A DNA stretch of 64,000 nucleotides from Auanema rhodensis (GCA_964057225.1 OZ059894.1:22474476-22538475), one strand, 5' to 3'; positions 1-12,800 are shown, counted from the stretch's first letter. Notes: a model not told the origin generated them from the sequence alone. Translations and numbers: made by a program.

Positions 1-72
1 TCATTTTTCAAACGATCATAACTAATTTTTGTATTAAGCGTTTCTCAATGTAGTATAGTGCATTCGATGCGG

Positions 73-123
73 ATTTTTAAGCTGCGTCGATCTGTGTTAT
101 CAGATTTGCGCTAGCTTAAAAAT
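73..123. repeat. Inverted repeat 1 of the monomer (11-bp arms)
   Basis: The arms ATTTTTAAGCT (73-83) and AGCTTAAAAAT (113-123) are perfect reverse complements separated by 29 bases. GTGCAT (58-63) and ATGCAC (122-127) offer a second, overlapping pairing. ATCT/AGAT can add a small inner stem around an 8-base loop. The dyad recurs in nearly every monomer. Arm variants occur: A78 to C in monomers starting 703, 1405, 16142, 19652, 37202 and 40712; right-arm changes in those starting 9123, 16142, 19652, 57911, 58613, 61772 and 63527. None of these is compensated on the other arm. A role as cruciform or protein site is speculative. Confidence 0.7.
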
Positions 124-140
124 GCACCGAGATATCAACT

Positions 141-162
141 GATATAAGTTCACACTTATATC
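141..162. repeat. Inverted repeat 2 of the monomer (8-bp arms, 6-base loop)
   Basis: GATATAAG (141-148) and CTTATATC (155-162) are perfect reverse complements around the loop TTCACA. This is the tightest dyad in the monomer and is almost invariant across the array. Exceptions seen are the T to A change in the monomers at 37553 and 41063, T to A at 58262, and C to T at 48434. It could extrude as a short hairpin or be a binding site for a dimeric protein. Neither is shown by the sequence. Confidence 0.72.
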
Positions 163-190
163 CTCGATTTTCACCCTGAAGAATTAATTT

Positions 191-207
191 TTTCGTTGAA
201 TAACATT
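191..207 (+). other. CENP-B-box-like half site (weak)
   Basis: TTTCGTTGAATAACATT matches the mammalian CENP-B box consensus YTTCGTTGGAARCGGGA at 10 of 17 positions. The first eight match consecutively, but the CGGG that is essential for mammalian CENP-B binding is absent. It occurs once per monomer. The CpG is lost in monomers starting 20705, 23864, 24566 and 25268 (TTTGTTG), and G to A gives CGTTAAAT in six monomers between 10176 and 17545. Treat as a candidate protein-binding motif only; a chance match in an A/T-rich repeat is quite possible. Confidence 0.2.
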
Positions 208-273
208 GTCCATCGTCTTTGCCTTGAAAAATGAAATCTAAAAACATCTACTTTTTGCTAAATTATTTTGAAA

Positions 274-285
274 TTTTTCGAAAAA
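274..285. repeat. A/T-rich palindrome TTTTTCGAAAAA
   Basis: This is a perfect 12-bp palindrome inside an A/T-tract-rich stretch (roughly 261-300). Long A and T runs here may bend DNA or favour nucleosome phasing; that is general knowledge of such tracts, not something shown here. All five indels in the window fall in this element: four monomers (2809, 6318, 7721, 8773) read TTTTGGAAAAA, and one (10878) loses an A, which extends the perfect palindrome to 18 bp. Confidence 0.65.
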
Positions 286-313
286 ATTTTTGTCAAAATG
301 TTTTTGGAAGCAT

Positions 314-339
314 TGTTGAGTGTACATGGAAACTCAACA
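314..339. repeat. Inverted repeat 3 of the monomer (8- or 9-bp arms)
   Basis: TGTTGAGT (314-321) pairs with ACTCAACA (332-339) across the 10-base loop GTACATGGAA. When position 313 is A, which is common, the stem grows to 9 bp. AGTGTA (319-324) and TACACT (340-345) give an alternative overlapping pairing. The monomers starting 37904, 38606 and 41414 carry C to T inside the right arm, which leaves a G-T mismatch. Confidence 0.7.
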
Positions 340-3300
340 TACACTAATGCATCATTTTTCAAACGATCATAACTAATTTTTGTATCAAGCGTTTCTCAAT
401 GTAGTATAGTGCATTCGATGCGGATTTTTAAGCTGCGTCGATCTGTGTTATCAGATTTGCGCTAGCTTAAAAATGCACCGAGATATCAACTGATATAAGT
501 TCACACTTATATCCTCGATTTTCACCCTGAAGGAATAATTTTTTCGTTGAATAACATTGTCCATCGTCTTTGCCTTGAAAAAAGGAATCTAAAAACATCT
601 ACTTTTTGCTAAATTATTTTGAAATTTTTCGAAAAAATTTTTGTCAAAATGTTTTTGGAAGCATTGTTGAGTGTACATGGAAACTCAACATACACTAATG
701 CATCATTTTTCAAACGATCATAACTAATTTTTGTATTAAGCGTTTCTCAATGTAGTATAGTGCATTCGATGCGGATTTTTCAGCTGCGTCGATCTCTGTT
801 ATCAGATTTGCGCTAGCTTAAAAATGCACCGAGATATCAACTGATATAAGTTCACACTTATATCCTCGATTTTCACCCTGAAGAATTAATTTTTTCGTTG
901 AATAACATTGTCCATCGTCTTTGCCTTGAATAAAGGAATCTAAAAACATCTACTTTTTGCTAAATTATTTTGAAATTTTTCGAAAAAATTTTTGTCAAAA
1001 TGTTTTTGGAAGCATTGTTGAGTGTACATGGAAACTCAACATACACTAATGCATCATTTTTCAAACGATCATAACTAATTTTTGTATCAAGCGTTTCTCA
1101 ATGTAGTATAGTGCATTCGATGCGGATTTTTAAGCTGCGTCGATCTGTGTTATCAGATTTGCGCTAGCTTAAAAATGCACCGAGATATCAACTGATATAA
1201 GTTCACACTTATATCCTCGATTTTCACCCTGAAGGAATAATTTTTTCGTTGAATAACATTGTCCATCGTCTTTGCCTTGAAAAAAGGAATCTAAAAACAT
1301 CTACTTTTTGCTAAATTATTTTGAAATTTTTCGAAAAAATTTTTGTCAAAATGTTTTTGGAAGCATTGTTGAGTGTACATGGAAACTCAACATACACTAA
1401 TGCATCATTTTTCAAACGATCATAACTAATTTTTGTATTAAGCGTTTCTCAATGTAGTATAGTGCATTCGATGCGGATTTTTCAGCTGCGTCGATCTCTG
1501 TTATCAGATTTGCGCTAGCTTAAAAATGCACCGAGATATCAACTGATATAAGTTCACACTTATATCCTCGATTTTCACCCTGAAGGAATAATTTTTTCGT
1601 TGAATAACATTGTCCATCGTCTTTGCCTTGAAAAAAGGAATCTAAAAACATCTACTTTTTGCTAAATTATTTTGAAATTTTTCGAAAAAATTTTTGTCAA
1701 AATGTTTTTGGAAGCAATGTTGAGTGTACATGGAAACTCAACATACACTAATGCATCATTTTTCAAACGATCATAACTAATTTTTGTATTAAGCGTTTCT
1801 CAATGTAGTATAGTGCATTCGATGCGGATTTTTAAGCTGCGTCGATCTCTGTTATCAGATTTGCGCTAGCTTAAAAATGCACCGAGATATCAACTGATAT
1901 AAGTTCACACTTATATCCTCGATTTTCACCCTGAAGGAATAATTTTTTCGTTGAATAACACTGTCCATCGTCTTTGCCTTGAAAAAAGGAATCTAAAAAC
2001 ATCTACTTTTTGCTAAATTATTTTGAAATTTTTCGAAAAAATTTTTGTCAAAATGTTTTTGGAAGCATTGTTGAGTGTACATGGAAACTCAACATACACT
2101 AATGCATCATTTTTCAAACGATCATAACTAATTTTTGTATCAAGCGTTTCTCAATGTAGTTTAGTGCATTCGATGCGGATTTTTAAGCTGCGTCGATCTG
2201 TGTTATCAGATTTGCGCTAGCTTAAAAATGCACCGAGATATCAACTGATATAAGTTCACACTTATATCCTCGATTTTCACCCTGAAGGAATAATTTTTTC
2301 GTTGAATAACACTGTCCATCGTCTTTGCCTTGAAAAAAGGAATCTAAAAACATCTACTTTTTGCTAAATTATTTTGATATTTTTCGAAAAAATTTTTGTC
2401 AAAATGTTTTTGGAAGCAATGTTGAGTGTACATGGAAACTCAACATACACTAATGCATCATTTTTCAAACGATCATAACTAATTTTTGTATTAAGCGTTT
2501 CTCAATGTAGTATAGTGCATTCGATGCGGATTTTTAAGCTGCGTCGATCTGTGTTATCAGATTTGCGCTAGCTTAAAAATGCACCGAGATATCAACTGAT
2601 ATAAGTTCACACTTATATCCTCGATTTTCACCCTGAAGGAATAATTTTTTCGTTGAATAACACTGTCCATCGTCTTTGCCTTGAAAAAAGGAATCTAAAA
2701 ACATCTACTTTTTGCTAAATTATTTTGAAATTTTTCGAAAAAATTTTTGTCAAAATGTTTTTGGAAGCAATGTTGAGTGTACATGGAAACTCAACATACA
2801 CTAATGCATCATTTTTCAAACGATCATAACTAATTTTTGTATCAAGCGTTTCTCAATGTAGTATAGTGCATTCGATGCGGATTTTTAAGCTGCGTCGATC
2901 TCTGTTATCAGATTTGCGCTAGCTTAAAAATGCACCGAGATATCAACTGATATAAGTTCACACTTATATCCTCGATTTTCACCCTGAAGGAATAATTTTT
3001 TCGTTGAATAACATTGTCCATCGTCTTTGCCTTGAAAAAAGGAATCTAAAAACATCTACTTTTTGCTAAATTATTTTGAAATTTTGGAAAAAATTTTTGT
3101 CAAAATGTTTTTGGAAGCATTGTTGAGTGTACATGGAAACTCAACATACACTAATGCATCATTTTTCAAACGATCATAACTAATTTTTGTATCAAGCGTT
3201 TCTCAATGTAGTTTAGTGCATTCGATGCGGATTTTTAAGCTGCGTCGATCTGTGTTATCAGATTTGCGCTAGCTTAAAAATGCACCGAGATATCAACTGA

Positions 3301-4211
3301 TATAAGTTCACACTTATATCCTCGATTTTCACCCTGAAGGAATAATTTTTTCGTTGAATAACATTGTCCATCGTCTTTGCCTTGAAAAAAGGAATCTAAA
3401 AACATCTACTTTTTGCTAAATTATTTTGAAATTTTTCGAAAAAATTTTTGTCAAAATGTTTTTGGAAGCAATGTTGAGTGTACATGGAAACTCAACATAC
3501 ACTAATGCATCATTTTTCAAACGATCATAACTAATTTTTGTATTAAGCGTTTCTCAATGTAGTATAGTGCATTCGATGCGGATTTTTAAGCTGCGTCGAT
3601 CTCTGTTATCAGATTTGCGCTAGCTTAAAAATGCACCGAGATATCAACTGATATAAGTTCACACTTATATCCTCGATTTTCACCCTGAAGAATTAATTTT
3701 TTCGTTGAATAACATTGTCCATCGTCTTTGCCTTGAATAAAGGAATCTAAAAACATCTACTTTTTGCTAAATTATTTTGAAATTTTTCGAAAAAATTTTT
3801 GTCAAAATGTTTTTGGAAGCAATGTTGAGTGTACATGGAAACTCAACATACACTAATGCATCATTTTTCAAACGATCATAACTAATTTTTGTATTAAGCG
3901 TTTCTCAATGTAGTATAGTGCATTCGATGCGGATTTTTAAGCTGCGTCGATCTCTGTTATCAGATTTGCGCTAGCTTAAAAATGCACCGAGATATCAACT
4001 GATATAAGTTCACACTTATATCCTCGATTTTCACCCTGAAGAATTAATTTTTTCGTTGAATAACATTGTCCATCGTCTTTGCCTTGAATAAAGGAATCTA
4101 AAAACATCTACTTTTTGCTAAATTATTTTGAAATTTTTCGAAAAAATTTTTGTCAAAATGTTTTTGGAAGCAATGTTGAGTGTACATGGAAACTCAACAT
4201 ACACTAATGCA

Positions 4212-7200
4212 TCATTTTTCAAACGATCATAACTAATTTTTGTATTAAGCGTTTCTCAATGTAGTATAGTGCATTCGATGCGGATTTTTAAGCTGCGTCG
4301 ATCTGTGTTATCAGATTTGCGCTAGCTTAAAAATGCACCGAGATATCAACTGATATAAGTTCACACTTATATCCTCGATTTTCACCCTGAAGGAATAATT
4401 TTTTCGTTGAATAACATTGTCCATCGTCTTTGCCTTGAAAAAAGGAATCTAAAAACATCTACTTTTTGCTAAATTATTTTGAAATTTTTCGAAAAAATTT
4501 TTGTCAAAATGTTTTTGGAAGCATTGTTGAGTGTACATGGAAACTCAACATACACTAATGCATCATTTTTCAAACGATCATAACTATTTTTTGTATTAAG
4601 CGTTTCTCAATGTAGTATAGTGCATTCGATGCGGATTTTTAAGCTGCGTCGATCTCTGTTATCAGATTTGCGCTAGCTTAAAAATGCACCGAGATATCAA
4701 CTGATATAAGTTCACACTTATATCCTCGATTTTCACCCTGAAGAATTAATTTTTTCGTTGAATAACATTGTCCATCGTCTTTGCCTTGAAAAATGGAATC
4801 TAAAAACATCTACTTTTTGCTAAATTATTTTGAAATTTTTCGAAAAAATTTTTGTCAAAATGTTTTTGGAAGCATTGTTGAGTGTACATGGAAACTCAAC
4901 ATACACTAATGCATCATTTTTCAAACGATCATAACTAATTTTTGTATCAAGCGTTTCTCAATGTAGTTTAGTGCATTCGATGCGGATTTTTAAGCTGCGT
5001 CGATCTGTGTTATCAGATTTGCGCTAGCTTAAAAATGCACCGAGATATCAACTGATATAAGTTCACACTTATATCCTCGATTTTCACCCTGAAGGAATAA
5101 TTTTTTCGTTGAATAACACTGTCCATCGTCTTTGCCTTGAAAAAAGGAATCTAAAAACATCTACTTTTTGCTAAATTATTTTGAAATTTTTCGAAAAAAT
5201 TTTTGTCAAAATGTTTTTGGAAGCATTGTTGAGTGTACATGGAAACTCAACATACACTAATGCATCATTTTTCAAACGATCATAACTAATTTTTGTATTA
5301 AGCGTTTCTCAATGTAGTATAGTGCATTCGATGCGGATTTTTAAGCTGCGTCGATCTCTGTTATCAGATTTGCGCTAGCTTAAAAATGCACCGAGATATC
5401 AACTGATATAAGTTCACACTTATATCCTCGATTTTCACCCTGAAGAATTAATTTTTTCGTTGAATAACATTGTCCATCGTCTTTGCCTTGAAAAATGGAA
5501 TCTAAAAACATCTACTTTTTGCTAAATTATTTTGAAATTTTTCGAAAAAATTTTTGTCAAAATGTTTTTGGAAGCATTGTTGAGTGTACATGGAAACTCA
5601 ACATACACTAATGCATCATTTTTCAAACGATCATAACTAATTTTTGTATCAAGCGTTTCTCAATGTAGTTTAGTGCATTCGATGCGGATTTTTAAGCTGC
5701 GTCGATCTGTGTTATCAGATTTGCGCTAGCTTAAAAATGCACCGAGATATCAACTGATATAAGTTCACACTTATATCCTCGATTTTCACCCTGAAGGAAT
5801 AATTTTTTCGTTGAATAACACTGTCCATCGTCTTTGCCTTGAAAAAAGGAATCTAAAAACATCTACTTTTTGCTAAATTATTTTGAAATTTTTCGAAAAA
5901 ATTTTTGTCAAAATGTTTTTGGAAGCATTGTTGAGTGTACATGGAAACTCAACATACACTAATGCATCATTTTTCAAACGATCATAACTAATTTTTGTAT
6001 TAAGCGTTTCTCAATGTAGTATAGTGCATTCGATGCGGATTTTTAAGCTGCGTCGATCTCTGTTATCAGATTTGCGCTAGCTTAAAAATGCACCGAGATA
6101 TCAACTGATATAAGTTCACACTTATATCCTCGATTTTCACCCTGAAGGAATAATTTTTTCGTTGAATAACATTGTCCATCGTCTTTGCCTTGAAAAAAGG
6201 AATCTAAAAACATCTACTTTTTGCTAAATTATTTTGAAATTTTTCGAAAAAATTTTTGTCAAAATGTTTTTGGAAGCATTGTTGAGTGTACATGGAAACT
6301 CAACATACACTAATGCATCATTTTTCAAACGATCATAACTAATTTTTGTATTAAGCGTTTCTCAATGTAGTATAGTGCATTCGATGCGGATTTTTAAGCT
6401 GCGTCGATCTCTGTTATCAGATTTGCGCTAGCTTAAAAATGCACCGAGATATCAACTGATATAAGTTCACACTTATATCCTCGATTTTCACCCTGAAGGA
6501 ATAATTTTTTCGTTGAATAACATTGTCCATCGTCTTTGCCTTGAAAAAAGGAATCTAAAAACATCTACTTTTTGCTAAATTATTTTGAAATTTTGGAAAA
6601 AATTTTTGTCAAAATGTTTTTGGAAGCAATGTTGAGTGTACATGGAAACTCAACATACACTAATGCATCATTTTTCAAACGATCATAACTAATTTTTGTA
6701 TTAAGCGTTTCTCAATGTAGTATAGTGCATTCGATGCGGATTTTTAAGCTGCGTCGATCTGTGTTATCAGATTTGCGCTAGCTTAAAAATGCACCGAGAT
6801 ATCAACTGATATAAGTTCACACTTATATCCTCGATTTTCACCCTGAAGGAATAATTTTTTCGTTGAATAACATTGTCCATCGTCTTTGCCTTGAAAAAAG
6901 GAATCTAAAAACATCTACTTTTTGCTAAATTATTTTGAAATTTTTCGAAAAAATTTTTGTCAAAATGTTTTTGGAAGCATTGTTGAGTGTACATGGAAAC
7001 TCAACATACACTAATGCATCATTTTTCAAACGATCATAACTATTTTTTGTATTAAGCGTTTCTCAATGTAGTATAGTGCATTCGATGCGGATTTTTAAGC
7101 TGCGTCGATCTCTGTTATCAGATTTGCGCTAGCTTAAAAATGCACCGAGATATCAACTGATATAAGTTCACACTTATATCCTCGATTTTCACCCTGAAGA

Positions 7201-9122
7201 ATTAATTTTTTCGTTGAATAACATTGTCCATCGTCTTTGCCTTGAAAAATGGAATCTAAAAACATCTACTTTTTGCTAAATTATTTTGAAATTTTTCGAA
7301 AAAATTTTTGTCAAAATGTTTTTGGAAGCATTGTTGAGTGTACATGGAAACTCAACATACACTAATGCATCATTTTTCAAACGATCATAACTAATTTTTG
7401 TATCAAGCGTTTCTCAATGTAGTTTAGTGCATTCGATGCGGATTTTTAAGCTGCGTCGATCTGTGTTATCAGATTTGCGCTAGCTTAAAAATGCACCGAG
7501 ATATCAACTGATATAAGTTCACACTTATATCCTCGATTTTCACCCTGAAGGAATAATTTTTTCGTTGAATAACACTGTCCATCGTCTTTGCCTTGAAAAA
7601 AGGAATCTAAAAACATCTACTTTTTGCTAAATTATTTTGAAATTTTTCGAAAAAATTTTTGTCAAAATGTTTTTGGAAGCATTGTTGAGTGTACATGGAA
7701 ACTCAACATACACTAATGCATCATTTTTCAAACGATCATAACTAATTTTTGTATTAAGCGTTTCTCAATGTAGTATAGTGCATTCGATGCGGATTTTTAA
7801 GCTGCGTCGATCTCTGTTATCAGATTTGCGCTAGCTTAAAAATGCACCGAGATATCAACTGATATAAGTTCACACTTATATCCTCGATTTTCACCCTGAA
7901 GGAATAATTTTTTCGTTGAATAACATTGTCCATCGTCTTTGCCTTGAAAAAAGGAATCTAAAAACATCTACTTTTTGCTAAATTATTTTGAAATTTTGGA
8001 AAAAATTTTTGTCAAAATGTTTTTGGAAGCATTGTTGAGTGTACATGGAAACTCAACATACACTAATGCATCATTTTTCAAACGATCATAACTAATTTTT
8101 GTATCAAGCGTTTCTCAATGTAGTTTAGTGCATTCGATGCGGATTTTTAAGCTGCGTCGATCTGTGTTATCAGATTTGCGCTAGCTTAAAAATGCACCGA
8201 GATATCAACTGATATAAGTTCACACTTATATCCTCGATTTTCACCCTGAAGGAATAATTTTTTCGTTGAATAACACTGTCCATCGTCTTTGCCTTGAAAA
8301 AAGGAATCTAAAAACATCTACTTTTTGCTAAATTATTTTGAAATTTTTCGAAAAAATTTTTGTCAAAATGTTTTTGGAAGCATTGTTGAGTGTACATGGA
8401 AACTCAACATACACTAATGCATCATTTTTCAAACGATCATAACTAATTTTTGTATTAAGCGTTTCTCAATGTAGTATAGTGCATTCGATGCGGATTTTTA
8501 AGCTGCGTCGATCTCTGTTATCAGATTTGCGCTAGCTTAAAAATGCACCGAGATATCAACTGATATAAGTTCACACTTATATCCTCGATTTTCACCCTGA
8601 AGGAATAATTTTTTCGTTGAATAACACTGTCCATCGTCTTTGCCTTGAAAAAAGGAATCTAAAAACATCTACTTTTTGCTAAATTATTTTGAAATTTTTC
8701 GAAAAAATTTTTGTCAAAATGTTTTTGGAAGCATTGTTGAGTGTACATGGAAACTCAACATACACTAATGCATCATTTTTCAAACGATCATAACTAATTT
8801 TTGTATTAAGCGTTTCTCAATGTAGTATAGTGCATTCGATGCGGATTTTTAAGCTGCGTCGATCTCTGTTATCAGATTTGCGCTAGCTTAAAAATGCACC
8901 GAGATATCAACTGATATAAGTTCACACTTATATCCTCGATTTTCACCCTGAAGGAATAATTTTTTCGTTGAATAACATTGTCCATCGTCTTTGCCTTGAA
9001 AAAAGGAATCTAAAAACATCTACTTTTTGCTAAATTATTTTGAAATTTTGGAAAAAATTTTTGTCAAAATGTTTTTGGAAGCATTGTTGAGTGTACATGG
9101 AAACTCAACATACACTAATGCA
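4212..9122 (+). repeat. Imperfect 7-monomer HOR, two copies
   Basis: Copies are 4212-6667 and 6668-9122 (2456 and 2455 bp). Both open with the same three monomers: a G94 unit; a unit with T25 and G234; and a C35/T55 unit with C206. Both close on a monomer with the TTTTGGAAAAA deletion. The middle monomers have diverged or been converted. The opening three-monomer motif reappears at 45626 and 47030, more than 36 kb away. Confidence 0.6.
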
Positions 9123-9824
9123 TCATTTTTCAAACGATCATAACTAATTTTTGTATTAAGCGTTTCTCAATGTAGTATAGTGCATTCGATGCGGATTTTT
9201 AAGCTGCGTCGATCTCTGTTATCAGATTTGCGCTAGCTTGAAAATGCACCGAGATATCAACTGATATAAGTTCACACTTATATCCTCGATTTTCACCCTG
9301 AAGGAATAATTTTTTCGTTGAATAACATTGTCCATCGTCTTTGCCTTGAAAAAAGGAATCTAAAAACATCTACTTTTTGCTAAATTATTTTGAAATTTTT
9401 CGAAAAAATTTTTGTCAAAATGTTTTTGGAAGCAATGTTGAGTGTACATGGAAACTCAACATACACCAATGCATCATTTTTCAAACGATCATAACTAATT
9501 TTTGTATTAAGCGTTTCTCAATGTAGTATAGTGCATTCGATGCGGATTTTTAAGCTGCGTCGATCTGTGTTATCAGATTTGCGCTAGCTTAAAAATGCAC
9601 CGAGATATCAACTGATATAAGTTCACACTTATATCCTCGATTTTCACCCTGAAGAATTAATTTTTTCGTTGAATAACATTGTCCATCTTCTTTGCCTTGA
9701 AAAATGAAATCTAAAAACATCTACTTTTTGCTAAATTATTTTGAAATTTTTCGAAAAAATTTTTGTCAAAATGTTTTTGGAAGCATTGTTGAGTGTACAT
9801 GGAAACTCAACATACACTAATGCA
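9123..9824 (+). repeat. Two transition monomers (27 and 28)
   Basis: Monomer 27 has a private A to G in the right arm of inverted repeat 1 and a private C near its 3' end (ACACCAAT). Monomer 28 has CATCTTC in place of CATCGTC. That variant is otherwise seen only far downstream (43871, 45275, 57911, 61772, 63527). They separate the 7-mer from the 4-mer block. Confidence 0.6.
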
Positions 9825-12800
9825 TCATTTTTCAAACGATCATAACTAATTTTTGTATCAAGCGTTTCTCAATGTAGTATAGTGCATTCGATGCGGATTT
9901 TTAAGCTGCGTCGATCTGTGTTATCAGATTTGCGCTAGCTTAAAAATGCACCGAGATATCAACTGATATAAGTTCACACTTATATCCTCGATTTTCACCC
10001 TGAAGGAATAATTTTTTCGTTGAATAACATTGTCCATCGTCTTTGCCTTGAAAAAAGGAATCTAAAAACATCTACTTTTTGCTAAATTATTTTGAAATTT
10101 TTCGAAAAAATTTTTGTCAAAATGTTTTTGGAAGCATTGTTGAGTGTACATGGAAACTCAACATACACTAATGCATCATTTTTCAAACGATCATAACTAA
10201 TTTTTGTATTAAGCGTTTCTCAATGTAGTATAGTGCATTCGATGCGGATTTTTAAGCTGCGTCGATCTCTGTTATCAGATTTGCGCTAGCTTAAAAATGC
10301 ACCGAGATATCAACTGATATAAGTTCACACTTATATCCTCGATTTTCACCCTGAAGGAATAATTTTTTCGTTAAATAACATTGTCCATCGTCTTTGCCTT
10401 GAAAAAAGGAATCTAAAAACATCTACTTTTTGCTAAATTATTTTGAAATTTTTCGAAAAAATTTTTGTCAAAATGTTTTTGGAAGCAATGTTGAGTGTAC
10501 ATGGAAACTCAACATACACTAATGCATCATTTTTCAAACGATCATAACTAATTTTTGTATTAAGCGTTTCTCAATGTAGTATAGTGCATTCGATGCGGAT
10601 TTTTAAGCTGCGTCGATCTGTGTTATCAGATTTGCGCTAGCTTAAAAATGCACCGAGATATCAACTGATATAAGTTCACACTTATATCCTCGATTTTCAC
10701 CCTGAAGAATTAATTTTTTCGTTGAATAACATTGTCCATCGTCTTTGCCTTGAAAAATGAAATCTAAAAACATCTACTTTTTGCTAAATTATTTTGAAAT
10801 TTTTCGAAAAAATTTTTGTCAAAATGTTTTTGGAAGCATTGTTGAGTGTACATGGAAACTCAACATACACTAATGCATCATTTTTCAAAGGATCATAACT
10901 AATTTTTGTATTAAGCGTTTCTCAATGTAGTATAGTGCATTCGATGCGGATTTTTAAGCTGCGTCGATCTGTGTTATCAGATTTGCGCTAGCTTAAAAAT
11001 GCACCGAAATATCAACTGATATAAGTTCACACTTATATCCTCGATTTTCACCCTGAAGAATTAATTTTTTCGTTGAATAACATTGTCCATCGTCTTTGCC
11101 TTGAAAAATGAAATCTAAAAACATCTACTTTTTGCTAAATTATTTTGAAATTTTTCGAAAAATTTTTGTCAAAATGTTTTTGGAAGCATTGTTGAGTGTA
11201 CATGGAAACTCAACATACACTAATGCATCATTTTTCAAACGATCATAACTAATTTTTGTATCAAGCGTTTCTCAATGTAGTTTAGTGCATTCGATGCGGA
11301 TTTTTAAGCTGCGTCGATCTGTGTTATCAGATTTGCGCTAGCTTAAAAATGCACCGAGATATCAACTGATATAAGTTCACACTTATATCCTCGATTTTCA
11401 CCCTGAAGGAATAATTTTTTCGTTGAATAACATTGTCCATCGTCTTTGCCTTGAAAAAAGGAATCTAAAAACATCTACTTTTTGCTAAATTATTTTGAAA
11501 TTTTTCGAAAAAATTTTTGTCAAAATGTTTTTGGAAGCATTGTTGAGTGTACATGGAAACTCAACATACACTAATGCATCATTTTTCAAACGATCATAAC
11601 TAATTTTTGTATTAAGCGTTTCTCAATGTAGTATAGTGCATTCGATGCGGATTTTTAAGCTGCGTCGATCTCTGTTATCAGATTTGCGCTAGCTTAAAAA
11701 TGCACCGAGATATCAACTGATATAAGTTCACACTTATATCCTCGATTTTCACCCTGAAGGAATAATTTTTTCGTTAAATAACATTGTCCATCGTCTTTGC
11801 CTTGAAAAAAGGAATCTAAAAACATCTACTTTTTGCTAAATTATTTTGAAATTTTTCGAAAAAATTTTTGTCAAAATGTTTTTGGAAGCAATGTTGAGTG
11901 TACATGGAAACTCAACATACACTAATGCATCATTTTTCAAACGATCATAACTAATTTTTGTATTAAGCGTTTCTCAATGTAGTATAGTGCATTCGATGCG
12001 GATTTTTAAGCTGCGTCGATCTGTGTTATCAGATTTGCGCTAGCTTAAAAATGCACCGAGATATCAACTGATATAAGTTCACACTTATATCCTCGATTTT
12101 CACCCTGAAGAATTAATTTTTTCGTTGAATAACATTGTCCATCGTCTTTGCCTTGAAAAATGAAATCTAAAAACATCTACTTTTTGCTAAATTATTTTGA
12201 AATTTTTCGAAAAAATTTTTGTCAAAATGTTTTTGGAAGCATTGTTGAGTGTACATGGAAACTCAACATACACTAATGCATCATTTTTCAAAGGATCATA
12301 ACTAATTTTTGTATTAAGCGTTTCTCAATGTAGTATAGTGCATTCGATGCGGATTTTTAAGCTGCGTCGATCTGTGTTATCAGATTTGCGCTAGCTTAAA
12401 AATGCACCGAGATATCAACTGATATAAGTTCACACTTATATCCTCGATTTTCACCCTGAAGAATTAATTTTTTCGTTGAATAACATTGTCCATCGTCTTT
12501 GCCTTGAAAAATGGAATCTAAAAACATCCACTTTTTGCTAAATTATTCTGAAATTTTTCGAAAAAAGTTTTGTCAAAATGTTTTTGGAAGCAATGTTGAG
12601 TGTACATGGAAACTCAACATACACTAATGCATCATTTTTCAAACGATCATAACTAATTTTTGTATCAAGCGTTTCTCAATGTAGTTTAGTGCATTCGATG
12701 CGGATTTTTAAGCTGCGTCGATCTGTGTTATCAGATTTGCGCTAGCTTAAAAATGCACCGAGATATCAACTGATATAAGTTCACACTTATATCCTCGATT

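Larger units (their letters stand above)
1..351 (+). repeat. Reference monomer of the satellite (monomer 1)
   Basis: This unit is used as the coordinate frame for variants. It has 57 C and 52 G (31% G+C). Diagnostic positions, with the common alternatives, are: 13 C/G, 17 C/T, 20 A/T, 25 A/T, 33 A/G, 35 T/C, 55 A/T, 78 usually A but C in six monomers, 94 G/C, 182+184 A,T or G,A, 204 C/A, 206 T/C, 229 A/T, 232+234 T,A or T,G or A,G, and 313 T/A. Positions 35 and 55 are strongly linked: T35 goes with A55 and C35 with T55. Positions 182/184 and 232/234 are partly linked. GCTAGC lies at 110-115, GATATC at 131-136, TGTACA at 321-326, and ATGCAT spans the boundary at 347-352. Cleavage at these sites should give a 351-bp ladder. 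I see no convincing internal dimer. Confidence 0.93.
1..4211 (+). repeat. Irregular block, monomers 1-12
   Basis: No clean HOR is visible. Monomers 2 and 4 (352, 1054) look alike and combine C35 with A55, against the usual linkage. Monomers 3 and 5 share C78 and C94. Monomers 11 and 12 (3510-3860 and 3861-4211) look identical and are a recent single-unit duplication. The first GG deletion variant is in monomer 9. Confidence 0.7.

Noticed and set aside
143-148. TATAAG resembling a TATA box in each monomer
   Set aside because: It is part of inverted repeat 2 in A/T-rich DNA. No initiator, downstream gene or other promoter element accompanies it.
1-351. Monomer as a dimer of a half-length unit
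   Set aside because: AATTTTTGT occurs twice (near 25 and 286), but the spacing is not half the monomer and the flanks do not match.
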